A DNA stretch of 64,000 nt from JAPPHA01 sp963664045 (GCA_963664045.2 CAXXGT010000013.1:248001-312000); one strand, 5' to 3'. Positions 17,275-27,238 are shown, counted from the first letter of the stretch. Numbers and translations are program-made. The notes: generated from the sequence alone by a model not told the origin.

Positions 17275-18684
17275 TCAGAAATGATGGTCGAGTGTGAAAA
17301 ACAACCGGTCGTTGTCACCAATCTCGCGGAACGGGACCTGGTCCCCGGACTTGTAGAGCACCAAACCGGCCGTCAGATCGATCGAGTCTGTCCAATTGTA
17401 AACAGCCTGCAATCTCTGGATGGCTCCATTTTCGCCTGCCAGCCCGAAAGTTAGCGCGAGGAACGAGACTTCGATCGTGTCATTTCGCAAACTTCGACTC
17501 ATGCGAAACGCCGTGGCCGGTTCATTGCGGCGGCGGTCGTCGGGCAAAGCGGCCAGGCGGTTATCAAAGTCTATGATGTGACGGTTGACCGCCTCGAAGG
17601 TGATCGCAGTGTCAGCAAGTCCAGAATACTCCACGCCAACGAGTGCCGCCAGACGTGAGAACTTTCTCTCTGCCGCGTTGGTGAAGCGCAGTCCAGCGAA
17701 ACCGGCGACTTCCATTTTCAACAGCCAGTTGCCCGAAACGTAATTCCCTGCCGAGCCAACCATCCACATTCTGTTGCGGCGAAGCCGCGGACCGGTGTCG
17801 GTATCCACGACATGCGGCCGGTCGTCGAAAACATTCGCTGCGTAGAAAGAGATGTCCCAACTCGGGAAAATTCCGGTTAGCGCCACAGCGACCTCTGGAG
17901 AACCGGACGCATTGTCCGGCTTGTCTTTCGGTGGCGCCGAAACCTGCCTGGGGAAGAAGTCGCTGCCGGGCACGGGCCCCTTGTCAAAGCGGCGTTCGGG
18001 GACAACGATCAAGTTCACATTCCACTGCTCGGCGTACACGTCGAGTCGTGCCATCGCAACCGGCAGCCGAAGATCCTCGATGTCGGTCATGCCCGGCAAC
18101 CGGTTGTCGAACGGGTTGAGCACGTCCGTGACGCGGAATAGATCGGACCGGCCCCAGATCACCACCTGGCGTCCCAGAGTCACGTCGATGTTCTCCTCCA
18201 GCGACCCTTGCACAAAGAGTTCGCCGAGTTCCGCCTCGCGCTCATACGTGTCAAGAAACCCGCGCGGGTAGCTGCGCCGCCCGTTTGCATGGTAGGCAAG
18301 ATCGAACCAGGCGTGCCCGGTGGCATGTGCTCGCCAATCCCGGCCCAGGTCCACGTCGGCTTCAACATCGAGGCGCGAACGCAGCGAGGATAGTCCGCGG
18401 TGATCGACTTCCCCGGACTGAGGAGCATCGTGCGCAAGATTGAAGACGATCCGCTCTTCCAGCGTTGCGCCGAGCCGGAGCCAATCGGGCAACGCGCCCG
18501 AAGTTTCCCGTTCCGTCGGACCCGGCGATGGTTCGGTGTCGAAATCGTCCAGAATGTCGTCGATGTTGTCGGGGCGCACGGATGCAGGCGCATCCTCGAA
18601 CCCTTCGAGAGCTTGCTCAAGTGAAGTCTGGCCTAGTCCAGGACAGGCCACGAAAAGCAGGACAAGTGCCAGGCGAAACGCCAT
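17275..18684 (-). CDS. DUF1302-like outer-membrane protein
   Basis: A 469-residue protein of unknown function. An N-terminal hydrophobic signal (MAFRLALVLLFVACPGLGQ) is followed by an acidic low-complexity segment (about residues 22-60), then a long series of alternating amphipathic strands, for example TLGRQVVIWGRSDLFRVTDVL. The chain ends in LFFTLDHHF with a terminal Phe, the outer-membrane insertion signal. The W-G-R-S-D and NPFD blocks fit DUF1302 proteins, which are thought to be outer-membrane beta-barrels. It is the last gene of a three-gene unit with a LolA-like protein and an MMPL protein, suggesting a shared role in moving a lipid or hydrophobic molecule across the envelope. The substrate is unknown. 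Confidence 0.82.
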   Translation of the reverse strand: MAFRLALVLLFVACPGLGQTSLEQALEGFEDAPASVRPDNIDDILDDFDTEPSPGPTERETSGALPDWLRLGATLEERIVFNLAHDAPQSGEVDHRGLSSLRSRLDVEADVDLGRDWRAHATGHAWFDLAYHANGRRSYPRGFLDTYEREAELGELFVQGSLEENIDVTLGRQVVIWGRSDLFRVTDVLNPFDNRLPGMTDIEDLRLPVAMARLDVYAEQWNVNLIVVPERRFDKGPVPGSDFFPRQVSAPPKDKPDNASGSPEVAVALTGIFPSWDISFYAANVFDDRPHVVDTDTGPRLRRNRMWMVGSAGNYVSGNWLLKMEVAGFAGLRFTNAAERKFSRLAALVGVEYSGLADTAITFEAVNRHIIDFDNRLAALPDDRRRNEPATAFRMSRSLRNDTIEVSFLALTFGLAGENGAIQRLQAVYNWTDSIDLTAGLVLYKSGDQVPFREIGDNDRLFFTLDHHF

Positions 18685-18692
18685 GACGCCGT

Positions 18693-19496
18693 TCAGGTTC
18701 CCTTCTCGAGCCGCCTCAGGCTGAACAGACCCTCGTCAAGATCCTGGCCGTAACGAACATCTTCGAAACGCATCACGGTGCGATGCAACGTCTCCTTGTT
18801 GCGCACGGTCCGCATGTCGAGTTCGGTCGCCGTCCATATGCCGTCGATCCGTTCCAGCGCCTTGATGTCCAGATACTTGAGCCGACCGCCCTCGGTAAGC
18901 CAGTGAACTGCCCGGACGACCATGTGGATGTCCTGGCGTACGAATAACACCGACTTGGAATAACCGTAGCGCCGTTCAACGATCTTGGAGGCCGGTGTCG
19001 CTTCAACGAGCCAGGCCTTCTTTCCACGGACCTCGCGTTCGCCCAGAAGCTTGTAGCTCCACTCCTCAAGCACGCGACGGGTCATATCGACGTAGGAGAA
19101 GTCGGTTCCCATGAATGATTGCGACTTGTTGGCGCTGGCAATCCGCTTGGTCTTGTGCAGTTCGGGCAGATACAGCCACTGGTCGTCATCCTGTTCGGGA
19201 GTCCGGTAATCATAGGTCAGAAAACCGGTATTTCGCACGTTTGCGGGTGCAAGGAAGAACATCAGGTTCAGCCGGTCCCGCCCCCGGTACTTGAAAAACG
19301 TCTCCAGCGACCGGGATCGTTCCCGGCCGTTAAGGTCGATCAGCGTCATCGTCAGCCTTGCAGTCCGATTGTCGCCTTCATCGCGGGCATCGACGCGCTG
19401 CATGATTTCCAGAGCCGTGTTCGCGACCGGGTGCGCCGCCCACGGCAGCAAGACCAGAACGGCGAGAACGACAGGCATTAAAAGAGACTTCTTCAT
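18693..19496 (-). CDS. LolA-like outer-membrane lipoprotein-sorting family protein
   Basis: A 267-residue periplasmic protein with a Sec signal (MKKSLLMPVVLAVLVLLPWAA). It belongs to the LolA-like group found beside MMPL transporters, not to the LolA that sorts lipoproteins generally. Family features are the LTMTLIDLNGRERSRSL strands, the hydrophobic FFLAPANVRNTGFLTYDY segment, DDQWLYLPELHKTKRI, and the GTDFSYVDM block. Such proteins are inferred to carry a hydrophobic cargo in an open beta-barrel half-shell. Its ATG overlaps the MMPL stop (ATGA), so the two are coupled, and the DUF1302 gene begins eight bases after it. Confidence 0.87.
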   Translation of the reverse strand: MKKSLLMPVVLAVLVLLPWAAHPVANTALEIMQRVDARDEGDNRTARLTMTLIDLNGRERSRSLETFFKYRGRDRLNLMFFLAPANVRNTGFLTYDYRTPEQDDDQWLYLPELHKTKRIASANKSQSFMGTDFSYVDMTRRVLEEWSYKLLGEREVRGKKAWLVEATPASKIVERRYGYSKSVLFVRQDIHMVVRAVHWLTEGGRLKYLDIKALERIDGIWTATELDMRTVRNKETLHRTVMRFEDVRYGQDLDEGLFSLRRLEKGT

Positions 19497-21934
19497 TCCG
19501 TTTCTCCCGGTTCGGTTGAATCCCCGAGCGGCGCCAAATTGCGATAGCGCAATGCCATCAGCGCAGGGGCAAGTACAAAATCGGCGACGAGCGCGGTCAG
19601 TATTGTGACTCCTGTCAGTAGTCCGAAATCGATCAGGTTCTTCATGCTGGCAAGGCAGAAGATAAAAAATCCGGCGGACAGGACAATCGATGTCACGAGC
19701 ATGGCGCGGCCGGACGTCAGCAGCGTCTTGCGAACAGAGTCCTCGATGTTTCCCGTGCGCTCGAAGTAACGATGAAAATGATGCATGAAGTGCACGGTGT
19801 CATCGACGGCCAACCCGATCGCGATCGAGCCGACCAGCATGGTGAACAGGTTGAGCGGGATTCCTGCGACCTCCATAAGGGCAAGTGTGAGCACAATCGG
19901 CGCGAGGTTGGGGAGCATGCTGATCAGGCCGGTCCCGAGCCGACCGATCAAGGCGATCATCATCAGGGTGATGACGCAGAAGGCGATCAGGTAGCTTTGC
20001 GCGGCGGAACGGATGGCGGCTTCGAGCGTTCGGCTCAGCAGGCTCATGACACCGGTAATCGTTACGTCCGCCACGTCGCCGAACTCGCCGCGAAACCGTG
20101 TCTCGACATCGCGAATGAACGGTGGGTAGACAAGGGTGTCCCGCCAGGGCACGCGCATGCTGAACCGCGCGAGACGGAACTGGGTATCGACAAGATCCCC
20201 GAGGTCATCCGAACCCGAGTTTTCGAACAGGAGGAACTCTTGCGGGATCAATCGCGGGTTTTCCGGAATCCGGTAATACTCGGGCCGGTTTTCATTGAGC
20301 GCCTGATGGATTTCCTTCAGCAGGTCGACAACCGAGATTACCGCACCAACCGTGACGGGCGCGGCCGACTCTTGCTCGATTTCACGCGCAAGCGTGTCGA
20401 GCCTGACCAGTGTTCCCCGGTCGTGGAGACCGTTCTCGGCGCGCGTGTCCAGCACGACCTCAAGTGCAACCGAACCACCGAGGTCCCGGTCGATGGCGCG
20501 AGTCGCCCGGTGCACCGGCCAGTCATCGGGAAGCCAGGACAGGATATCGTGTGAGAAACGGAGTTGAGCCGCCAGGCCGATGCTGACTGCAGCCATGACC
20601 AGCGCTGCCACGACGATCGGCACGGCATGCGATACACTCCAGTTCGCGATTGCAATCAAGACTTCGTCAAGCTTTCTCGCGGCCTTGCTTGCGAGGGGAG
20701 CGGATTGCCCCCGTCCCCTCGGAACAAGGGTAAGCCCCGCCGGCAACAGGATCAGGGTGTAGCCCAGCGTGATCAGGATACCGATGGCGGCATAGCGGCC
20801 GAGTTCTGCGATCGGAGCAACCTCGGCCGCTGCAAAAGATCCGAGCCCCGCCGCTGTTGTCAGGCTGGTCAGCAAGATCGGAAACCCGGCATGCCCCACT
20901 GCTCCGACGATGGCTTGCCGCCGCCCGATCCCGGTACGGACGTTCCGGGTATAGATCGCGAGCAGGTGGACCGAGGCTCCGACGCCGACCGCGAGTAGAA
21001 ACGAAGGAAGAATGACCGTGGGCAACTTGATAGTCGTGCCGAGATGTCCCATCAGCCCGACCGTGCTCAACAACGCCAGCAATACAACGCCAAGCGGCAG
21101 TACGACTGCTGCGACCGTGCGGAACATGACGAACAACAGAACTGCAATCATCCCGATTGCAAGCCCTATGAAACGCTTCATGTCATCCTGGAGTGCGATC
21201 TTGAGTGCGTCGGTGACCGCTGGCGTTCCTGCGGTCCGCAAGGTGAAGTCCCCCGAATGGTGTTGGGCAATGACGTTCTGGATCGCGACAAGCGCTTCGT
21301 GGGTTTCTTCATCGGTCAGCTTTCCCACCGCCGGTTGCGCCTGCAAATCCTCGTCGAACAGGTCGAGAACTGACTCGAGGGACGCGTTGCCAAATTCGGA
21401 AAAGCGCGACAACTCGAGTGCCAGTGTCGTCACCTTGCCGTCGGGCGAGATCAGCAGGTTGCGGTAGAGCGGGTTGGCGAGTACGCGGTCGCGAAGTTCA
21501 GAGAGTTCGGCTTCGGACTCCGGCCATGTTTCCAGGAGGTCTCCAACGATTAGTCGGTCGCCCTCCGCCCGGGTGCTGCGTGCATTGATCATTGAAGTGA
21601 TGTCGGCCAGGTGTGGAACGTTCCCTGCCAGGTCTTCATGCAGTGCCTTCAGCCTTTGCAGCGCGCCACGGGTGAACAAAGCATCCGGTTTGGCGGAAAT
21701 AATGATCACGTCGTCTCGGCCGAATTGTGCACGAAACTCCTCGTATCGTGCGAGGACGGGGTCATCCGCGTGAAGGAACGATTCCGTCGATGTGTCGATG
21801 GTGACGTGGCGCAACCCGCTTCCGGCCACCGCCGTGGCGAGCAACACGGCGAGAATCGCGACAAACCTGTTTCGGCAGAGCAAGACGGCAAATGCCTCGA
21901 ACCAGGTCTCGATCCTCTGCCTGACCCGGGTCAT
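19493..21934 (-). CDS. MMPL/RND-family transporter
   Basis: An 813-residue inner-membrane protein with the RND layout: one TM helix at about residues 24-41, a large periplasmic loop (FLHADDPVLARYEEFRAQFG), a bundle of TM helices (including LAIGMIAVLLFVMFRTVAAVVLPLG), a second periplasmic loop, and a second bundle. The helix containing VGSIAIGLAVDDTVHFMHHFHR carries the Asp-Asp pair used for proton coupling. Proteins of this type export lipids, hopanoids or similar hydrophobic cargo. It heads the three-gene unit with the LolA-like and DUF1302 genes. The cargo cannot be deduced from the sequence. Confidence 0.92.
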   Translation of the reverse strand: MTRVRQRIETWFEAFAVLLCRNRFVAILAVLLATAVAGSGLRHVTIDTSTESFLHADDPVLARYEEFRAQFGRDDVIIISAKPDALFTRGALQRLKALHEDLAGNVPHLADITSMINARSTRAEGDRLIVGDLLETWPESEAELSELRDRVLANPLYRNLLISPDGKVTTLALELSRFSEFGNASLESVLDLFDEDLQAQPAVGKLTDEETHEALVAIQNVIAQHHSGDFTLRTAGTPAVTDALKIALQDDMKRFIGLAIGMIAVLLFVMFRTVAAVVLPLGVVLLALLSTVGLMGHLGTTIKLPTVILPSFLLAVGVGASVHLLAIYTRNVRTGIGRRQAIVGAVGHAGFPILLTSLTTAAGLGSFAAAEVAPIAELGRYAAIGILITLGYTLILLPAGLTLVPRGRGQSAPLASKAARKLDEVLIAIANWSVSHAVPIVVAALVMAAVSIGLAAQLRFSHDILSWLPDDWPVHRATRAIDRDLGGSVALEVVLDTRAENGLHDRGTLVRLDTLAREIEQESAAPVTVGAVISVVDLLKEIHQALNENRPEYYRIPENPRLIPQEFLLFENSGSDDLGDLVDTQFRLARFSMRVPWRDTLVYPPFIRDVETRFRGEFGDVADVTITGVMSLLSRTLEAAIRSAAQSYLIAFCVITLMMIALIGRLGTGLISMLPNLAPIVLTLALMEVAGIPLNLFTMLVGSIAIGLAVDDTVHFMHHFHRYFERTGNIEDSVRKTLLTSGRAMLVTSIVLSAGFFIFCLASMKNLIDFGLLTGVTILTALVADFVLAPALMALRYRNLAPLGDSTEPGETE

Positions 21935-22915
21935 GACTTGTCTTTACCGAACCAGACCCGACCGTGTTTGCCGGTGAACGGGTCCGGGACTTGCGCCGGG
22001 CGGTTTTCTGTGAAGTCGGCCCTGTCGCCGAGGCCGCAGGAATTGGTATGTTCAGCCCCGTGCGGAGTCGGCGGGTTGGTGAGGTCCAAGGCCACTGGGA
22101 GGTTCTGCCCGCAAGCGCCGAAACCGACCGGATTCGGAGTTGAAATCATGTGCCGGAAGGCCATGATTCCGACGTCCTCCGACGGTGTCCTCCGGATTCA
22201 AAAGATACGCATTCTCCACTTGCCCGGTTTCCGGAAGAATACGACCCGGTACGCGACAGCGTCGGCGGGGCCGTGCAACTGTCGCAGTCCGAAATTGATT
22301 CCGCTGCCATGCCCGTTCCCATGAAGCGGAACTTCGCCGTGACTGCCTGACGCAAGCAAAACTGCAGGCGAAACCACCGAATTTGTGCATGCATTTCCGA
22401 ATCACCTTAACAAAGCCGGGGAATCCTAGCAAATGCCCCCGACGAGATGGCTTCCTCGCCCAAGTGCGGGACGCTTGCGTGAATTCGGACTCGACTGACC
22501 TTCAACGCAAGCAGTCCGGCTGCGGCTCAAGGGACCTCGAAAATTCCCCGGCGTCAGTCGGTGTCGTTCCGATTTCAACCGATCCGATCGCTGATTCTCG
22601 CGTGGACGAAAGCCGTGTCTTGCCAGACCGATACCGTCGGGTGAGATGTCCAATCCATTGCATATGCGCATGCGCCAGTCGCAGTGACTCCATCATGGAG
22701 ACGCAGGAGCACCTCGCGAAGACCTCCGGCAAATTCAATCGGCCTCCATGAACGAACCGTTCGTGTGTTCGCATCGACCGGTCATCGCTTACCCGTGACC
22801 GGGGTCACGTCATGAACGAGAAGACCAGGCCATTTTTCAAAGAAACTTGACAACTGGTAGATGCTTTCTCGTTGAATGATCGCCAGAGCTCCGGGACGGC
22901 CCATGCGGCGACGGC
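21935..22915. other. 980-bp gap between MMPL gene and uvrA end
   Basis: No gene is supported in this long stretch. Frames of 60-130 codons exist on both strands but lack ribosome sites and family motifs. The part nearest the MMPL gene (about 21935-22150) should hold the promoter for the three-gene envelope unit. The rest may be decayed coding sequence. A 16-bp inverted repeat lies at 22794-22809. Confidence 0.4.
22794..22809. repeat. Inverted repeat CGTGACC-GG-GGTCACG
   Basis: Two perfect 7-base arms flank two G residues. It is short and without a T-run, so it is not a terminator. It could be an operator, but there is no gene start beside it. Confidence 0.35.
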
Positions 22916-25780
22916 TCATGCGGCGGCGTAGTGCAGTGGGTGCAGAGCTTTTTTCAGGTACAACCCGGTGTGGCTGTTCGGTTGATCGAGCAGGAGTTCG
23001 GGCGTTCCTGTCGCGACAACTTCACCCCCTCCCGCACCCCCTTCGGGACCGATATCGATGATGTGATCGGCGGTCTTGATCACGTCCAGGTTGTGCTCGA
23101 TCACGATGACGGTGTTGCCCTGGTCGACGAGCATGTGAAGGACATCCAGAAGCCTCCGGATATCCTCGAAATGCAGTCCGGTCGTTGGCTCGTCCAGAAT
23201 GTAAAGGGTCTTGCCCGTGGATTGCCTGCCAAGTTCCTTTGCCAGTTTCACCCTTTGCGCTTCTCCCCCTGACAATGTGGTCGCTTGCTGGCCGATCTTG
23301 ATGTATCCCAGCCCGACTTCGTTCAGGGCGACCAGTTTGTTCCGGATCGACGGAATCGCACGGAAGAACTCCACTCCTTCCTCGACCGTCATGTCCAGGA
23401 TATCGGCAATCGTCTTGTCCCTGAACCTGATTTCCAGGGTTTCCCGGTTATAGCGCAGTCCCTTGCAACTCTCGCACGTCACGTACACATCGGCGAGAAA
23501 ATGCATCTCGATCTTCTTCACGCCTCCGCCCTGGCACGCTTCGCACCGGCCTCCCTTGACGTTGAACGAAAACCGTCCCGGCTGATACCCCCTGGCACGG
23601 GATTCCGGCAACTGGGAAAACCAGTCCCTGATCGGCGTGAACGCGCCAACATACGTGGCCGGGTTCGAGCGGGGAGTCCGCCCGATGGGTTGCTGATTGA
23701 TGTCGATGACCTTGTCAATCAGCTCGAGGCCCTCGATCGATGCGTAATTGTGGGGGCGCTCGCGAGAGCGATGAATCTCGCGTGAAGCACACCTGTAAAG
23801 CGTTTCAACGACCAGTGTCGACTTGCCGCTACCCGATACACCGGTGACGCATATGAACGTGCCGAGCGGGAACGAAACCGCAATGTCCTTGAGATTGTTG
23901 CCCGTGGCACCGGAAATTCTGATCGCCTTACTGGAGCCGTGGCGGCGGTGGGACCGGACATCGATTCTGCGAACTCCGCACAGGTATTGCCCGGTAATCG
24001 AGTCCGGATCCCGGGCGATATCGTTCGGTGTGCCCTGGGCAACGACCTGACCACCATGAACACCTGCACCCGGACCCATGTCCAGGACATGGTCCGCCGA
24101 GCAAATTGCCTCTTCGTCGTGCTCGACAACGATCACGGTGTTGCCCTGGTCGCGCAGTCCCTTCAGCGTATCGATCAACCGGTTGTTGTCGCGTTGGTGA
24201 AGACCAATGGACGGCTCATCCAGTACATAAAGAACTCCGGTCAGTCCTGATCCGATCTGGCTGGCGAGTCTGATGCGTTGACTTTCTCCGCCCGACAGCG
24301 ATCCGGCTGCGCGCGCCAACGTGAGGTAGTCGAGACCAACGTTGACCAGAAACCCCAATCGTTCCCGGATTTCCTTGAGCACGTCGGTTGCAATTTCCCT
24401 CTGCTGTTCCGACAGATGGGCGGGCACGCCCGCGGCCCATTCAAGGGCCTGACCGATCGTCATTTCCGCCACCTGGCCGAGATTGTGTTCGCCGATTCGT
24501 ACGGCAAGAGCTTCAGTCCGGAGACGTTGGCCTCCGCAAGACTGACAGCGACGTGTATTCCGGAATCTCTCCAGATCATCGCGAACGTGTGAAGACCCGG
24601 TTTCCTTGTAACGCCTGCGAAGGTTTGGAATGATTCCTTCGAAACGGCGGTCGAATCGTAGCAACTGGCCGTTATGCTTGAATTCGAACGGGAACGTCCT
24701 CTCACCGGAACCGTACAGGAACAGATTCCGATGTGCTTCCGGAAGGTCACGCCACGGAATCGTGATGTCGATATCGAGTTCGGCCGCGAGCGTCTTGATC
24801 ATTCCGCTGAAGATGCCCGTGTTTTTCCGGGATACCGGCGCGAGCGCTCCTTCCAGGACGGAGAGACTTACGTCAGGGACAATGAGCATTTCGTCGAAAA
24901 AGGACTCTGTGCCAAGGCCATCGCATTTGGGACAGGCTCCGGCAGGCGCATTGAACGAAAAAAGGCGTGGTTCGATCTCCGGTATCGTAAATCCGGACTC
25001 CGGGCAGGCAAACTTTTCCGAAAAGACTATTCGTTCAGGTTGTGCGGAGGTCTCTTCGGGGACGGTTTCAAGAATCGCGATGCCATCGGCCAGATCCAGC
25101 GTTGTTCTGAAACTGTCGGCCAAACGTTGCTCGATTCCGTCCCGAATGACGACCCGGTCGACAACGACGTCGATGTCATGACGAAAGTTCTTGTCGAGCT
25201 CCGGAGGTGAATCGAGGTCGTATATCTTGCCGTCGACCCGGACGCGCTGGAACCCTCGCTTTGCAAGTTCTTGAAACTCCTTTCGATATTCTCCTTTTCG
25301 GTTGCGGACGGTCGGGGCGAGTACGAGGCCGCGCATCCCCGGCCTGAGGCTCATTACCCGGTCGACCATGTCGGAGACCTGCTGCGCGGCGATTGGCAAT
25401 CCTGTCGCCGGGGAATACGGCGTTCCCGCGCGGGCGAACAGTACCCTCAGGTAATCATGAATTTCGGTAACCGTACCGACGGTTGAGCGGGGATTCCTCG
25501 ACGTCGACTTCTGCTCGATCGAAATTGCGGGAGAGAGGCCGGAAATGTGATCCACTTCAGGCTTTTGCATCATGTTGAGGAACTGGCGTGCGTAAGCGGA
25601 CAGGCTCTCGACGTAACGTCTTTGTCCTTCCGCATAAATCGTGTCGAACGCGAGAGACGATTTCCCGGAGCCGGACACGCCGGTGATGACGACGAGTTTC
25701 CGGAGGGGAATATCGACGTCGATCGACCCGAGATTGTGTTCCCTGGCCCCCCGTATTTCAAGATTCTGAGGTTGGCTCAT
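22916..25780 (-). CDS. uvrA: UvrABC excinuclease subunit A
   Basis: The damage-recognition ATPase of nucleotide excision repair. The product has 954 residues with two ABC modules: Walker A GVSGSGKS at 34-41 and again in the second half, and signatures LSGGESQRIRLA and LSGGEAQRVKLA. The zinc sites are CQSCGGQR, the second-module CEACQGGG...CESCKG, and the first-module FACPESGF...CPKCDGLG. In the first, Ser replaces the second Cys of the usual CPxCG pair. I recall the same CPxSG form from other alphaproteobacterial UvrA proteins. The gene is divergent from ssb. I looked for a GTTC-N7-GTTC type LexA box in the shared upstream region and did not find one. Confidence 0.98.
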   Translation of the reverse strand: MSQPQNLEIRGAREHNLGSIDVDIPLRKLVVITGVSGSGKSSLAFDTIYAEGQRRYVESLSAYARQFLNMMQKPEVDHISGLSPAISIEQKSTSRNPRSTVGTVTEIHDYLRVLFARAGTPYSPATGLPIAAQQVSDMVDRVMSLRPGMRGLVLAPTVRNRKGEYRKEFQELAKRGFQRVRVDGKIYDLDSPPELDKNFRHDIDVVVDRVVIRDGIEQRLADSFRTTLDLADGIAILETVPEETSAQPERIVFSEKFACPESGFTIPEIEPRLFSFNAPAGACPKCDGLGTESFFDEMLIVPDVSLSVLEGALAPVSRKNTGIFSGMIKTLAAELDIDITIPWRDLPEAHRNLFLYGSGERTFPFEFKHNGQLLRFDRRFEGIIPNLRRRYKETGSSHVRDDLERFRNTRRCQSCGGQRLRTEALAVRIGEHNLGQVAEMTIGQALEWAAGVPAHLSEQQREIATDVLKEIRERLGFLVNVGLDYLTLARAAGSLSGGESQRIRLASQIGSGLTGVLYVLDEPSIGLHQRDNNRLIDTLKGLRDQGNTVIVVEHDEEAICSADHVLDMGPGAGVHGGQVVAQGTPNDIARDPDSITGQYLCGVRRIDVRSHRRHGSSKAIRISGATGNNLKDIAVSFPLGTFICVTGVSGSGKSTLVVETLYRCASREIHRSRERPHNYASIEGLELIDKVIDINQQPIGRTPRSNPATYVGAFTPIRDWFSQLPESRARGYQPGRFSFNVKGGRCEACQGGGVKKIEMHFLADVYVTCESCKGLRYNRETLEIRFRDKTIADILDMTVEEGVEFFRAIPSIRNKLVALNEVGLGYIKIGQQATTLSGGEAQRVKLAKELGRQSTGKTLYILDEPTTGLHFEDIRRLLDVLHMLVDQGNTVIVIEHNLDVIKTADHIIDIGPEGGAGGGEVVATGTPELLLDQPNSHTGLYLKKALHPLHYAAA

Positions 25781-26279
25781 CGAACGCCTCTACCCTTCGT
25801 GTCCAATCCGAATTCGTCTATCGGAATGGTGGCGGGAATCCAACCGGACTTGAGGTGACCGGAACCAGCGACGGGCTGGGCGTGCGAGAAAAAGCCATGC
25901 TGCCTTACCTGATTTCCGTATGCCGAATTACCGATGTGATCGAAACCCGGGGCGGTTGGTCGTCATGGTATTGAACCGTCAAAATGCGGTCTTGACGCGA
26001 TCAGCGCGACCTGAGCTATCGAGGGTTCGGGATCTGGCCACAATCTTCGGTTGATGGCAGTGAGTACTGTTGATAGAGGGTGCAGATCGGCGCTGAGGGC
26101 CACAGGAAGGCGTTTGTTTTCCCGGGTGCCATCGACCTCAATAGTTTTGGAATTCTGCGCGGTTCTGGCCATTCGGAAGTGGGGTGCGACTTGTTTCGGT
26201 GGCGTCCTGACGGTCATTGGCGACATGCCATGAATCGGGTTTTTCGGGCAAGAACTGGCCGGTACGGGAGTGGATGATA
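25781..26279. other. Divergent intergenic region between uvrA and ssb
   Basis: About 500 bp that must contain promoters for both genes. No gene is supported, and no GTTC-spaced LexA site stands out. The frames in it lack ribosome sites. Confidence 0.4.
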
Positions 26280-26765
26280 ATGAGTGGTAGTTTGAACAAG
26301 GTCATGCTGATCGGCAACCTTGGACGGGATCCGGAGGTCCGGAGTTTTCCGAACGGCGGTCAGGTCTGTAACTTGCGAATTGCGACAACCGAGACATGGC
26401 GTGACCGTGAATCCGGAGAACGACGGGAGCGGACCGAATGGCACAGCGTGGCTGTATTTGGTGAAGGCCTGGTTCGGAATTGCGAACAGTACCTGAGAAA
26501 GGGTTCGAAAGTCTATGTCGAGGGGCAACTCCAGACCCGCAAATGGCAAGACCAGTCGACCGGGAGCGACCGGTACTCGACGGAAGTCGTGGTCAGGGGG
26601 TTCGGGGGAACGATCACGTTTCTGGATCGACGAAGCGACGACGGATCTGGCTCCCGCGACGGCGGACATAGAGGGTCCGGCGGTCATTTCGGAGGTCAGG
26701 ACGATTCACGACAGACTGCCCAAATCGGATATGATTCTGAAGAAGAAGATGAACTCCCCTTCTGA
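26280..26765 (+). CDS. ssb: Single-stranded DNA-binding protein
   Basis: It coats single-stranded DNA during replication and repair. The product has 161 residues: an OB fold (about 1-110) opening with SGSLNKVMLIGNLGRDPEV and containing TEWHSVAVFG and YVEGQLQTRKW, then a Gly/Ser/Asp-rich linker, then the acidic tail EEEDELPF that recruits partner proteins. The ATG at 26280 has GGGAG upstream. The frame is open to 26217, but the extra residues are not SSB-like. Confidence 0.97.
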   Translation: MSGSLNKVMLIGNLGRDPEVRSFPNGGQVCNLRIATTETWRDRESGERRERTEWHSVAVFGEGLVRNCEQYLRKGSKVYVEGQLQTRKWQDQSTGSDRYSTEVVVRGFGGTITFLDRRSDDGSGSRDGGHRGSGGHFGGQDDSRQTAQIGYDSEEEDELPF

Positions 26766-27160
26766 CAAATCCCGAATTGCGTGAATAAGAACGCACGACC
26801 CAGTGGCGGACCAGCTATCTGCCTTTGCCGGGTGACGACGTGGGTCCGGCCGGTTGGATCAGGGCATTCCGTGCGACTTGAGAGATCTGGCCGTTGGTTG
26901 AAATCGTCAGGGTGTATTTGTGGAATCCGGGGGGCGAGAGCCTCCCCGAATTTCGGTGCGTCCAGCCTGCCCCGCTGTCAAAAACACGATGTTGATCGGT
27001 ATTTGTATTTCCCTAATCGAATGGAGCATGACGGATTTGACGAAATGTCTTTCACATCTTCGTGTAATGCGTTGAATTAAAATAATTTAAGTAGTCAAGT
27101 TTATCTACCGCGACAGGTTGTGGATCTGTGCCTGGAGCTGCCGACCTGAAGCGCGTGGCA
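26766..27160. other. Intergenic stretch between ssb and the gyrA promoter
   Basis: No gene, tRNA or clear hairpin terminator is visible. The stretch around 27060-27110 is AT-rich compared with its surroundings, as expected just upstream of a promoter region. Confidence 0.35.
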
Positions 27161-27188
27161 TTGCAAATGACGGTATTTGTGCTACAGT
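27161..27188 (+). promoter_or_regulatory. Candidate gyrA promoter
   Basis: TTGCAA (27161-27166) and TACAGT (27183-27188) are separated by 16 bases and lie about 50 bp upstream of the gyrA start. This is a fair sigma-70 match. The assignment is inferred from spacing and position only. Confidence 0.45.
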
Positions 27189-27238
27189 GATCTACAACAT
27201 TTGGTGTGAGTTGCGGGCGGACGGAAAATTTGGCTGAC

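Noticed and set aside
19772..20554. 260-codon plus-strand frame over the MMPL gene
   Set aside because: Its translation is Asp/Gly/Gln-rich with no motifs and lies antisense to the clear RND protein.
21611..22324. 237-codon plus-strand frame at the MMPL 5' end
   Set aside because: Mostly antisense, and the unique part has no ribosome site or family features.
25781..26279. LexA (SOS) box between uvrA and ssb
   Set aside because: No GTTC-N7-GTTC type pattern was found in the region.
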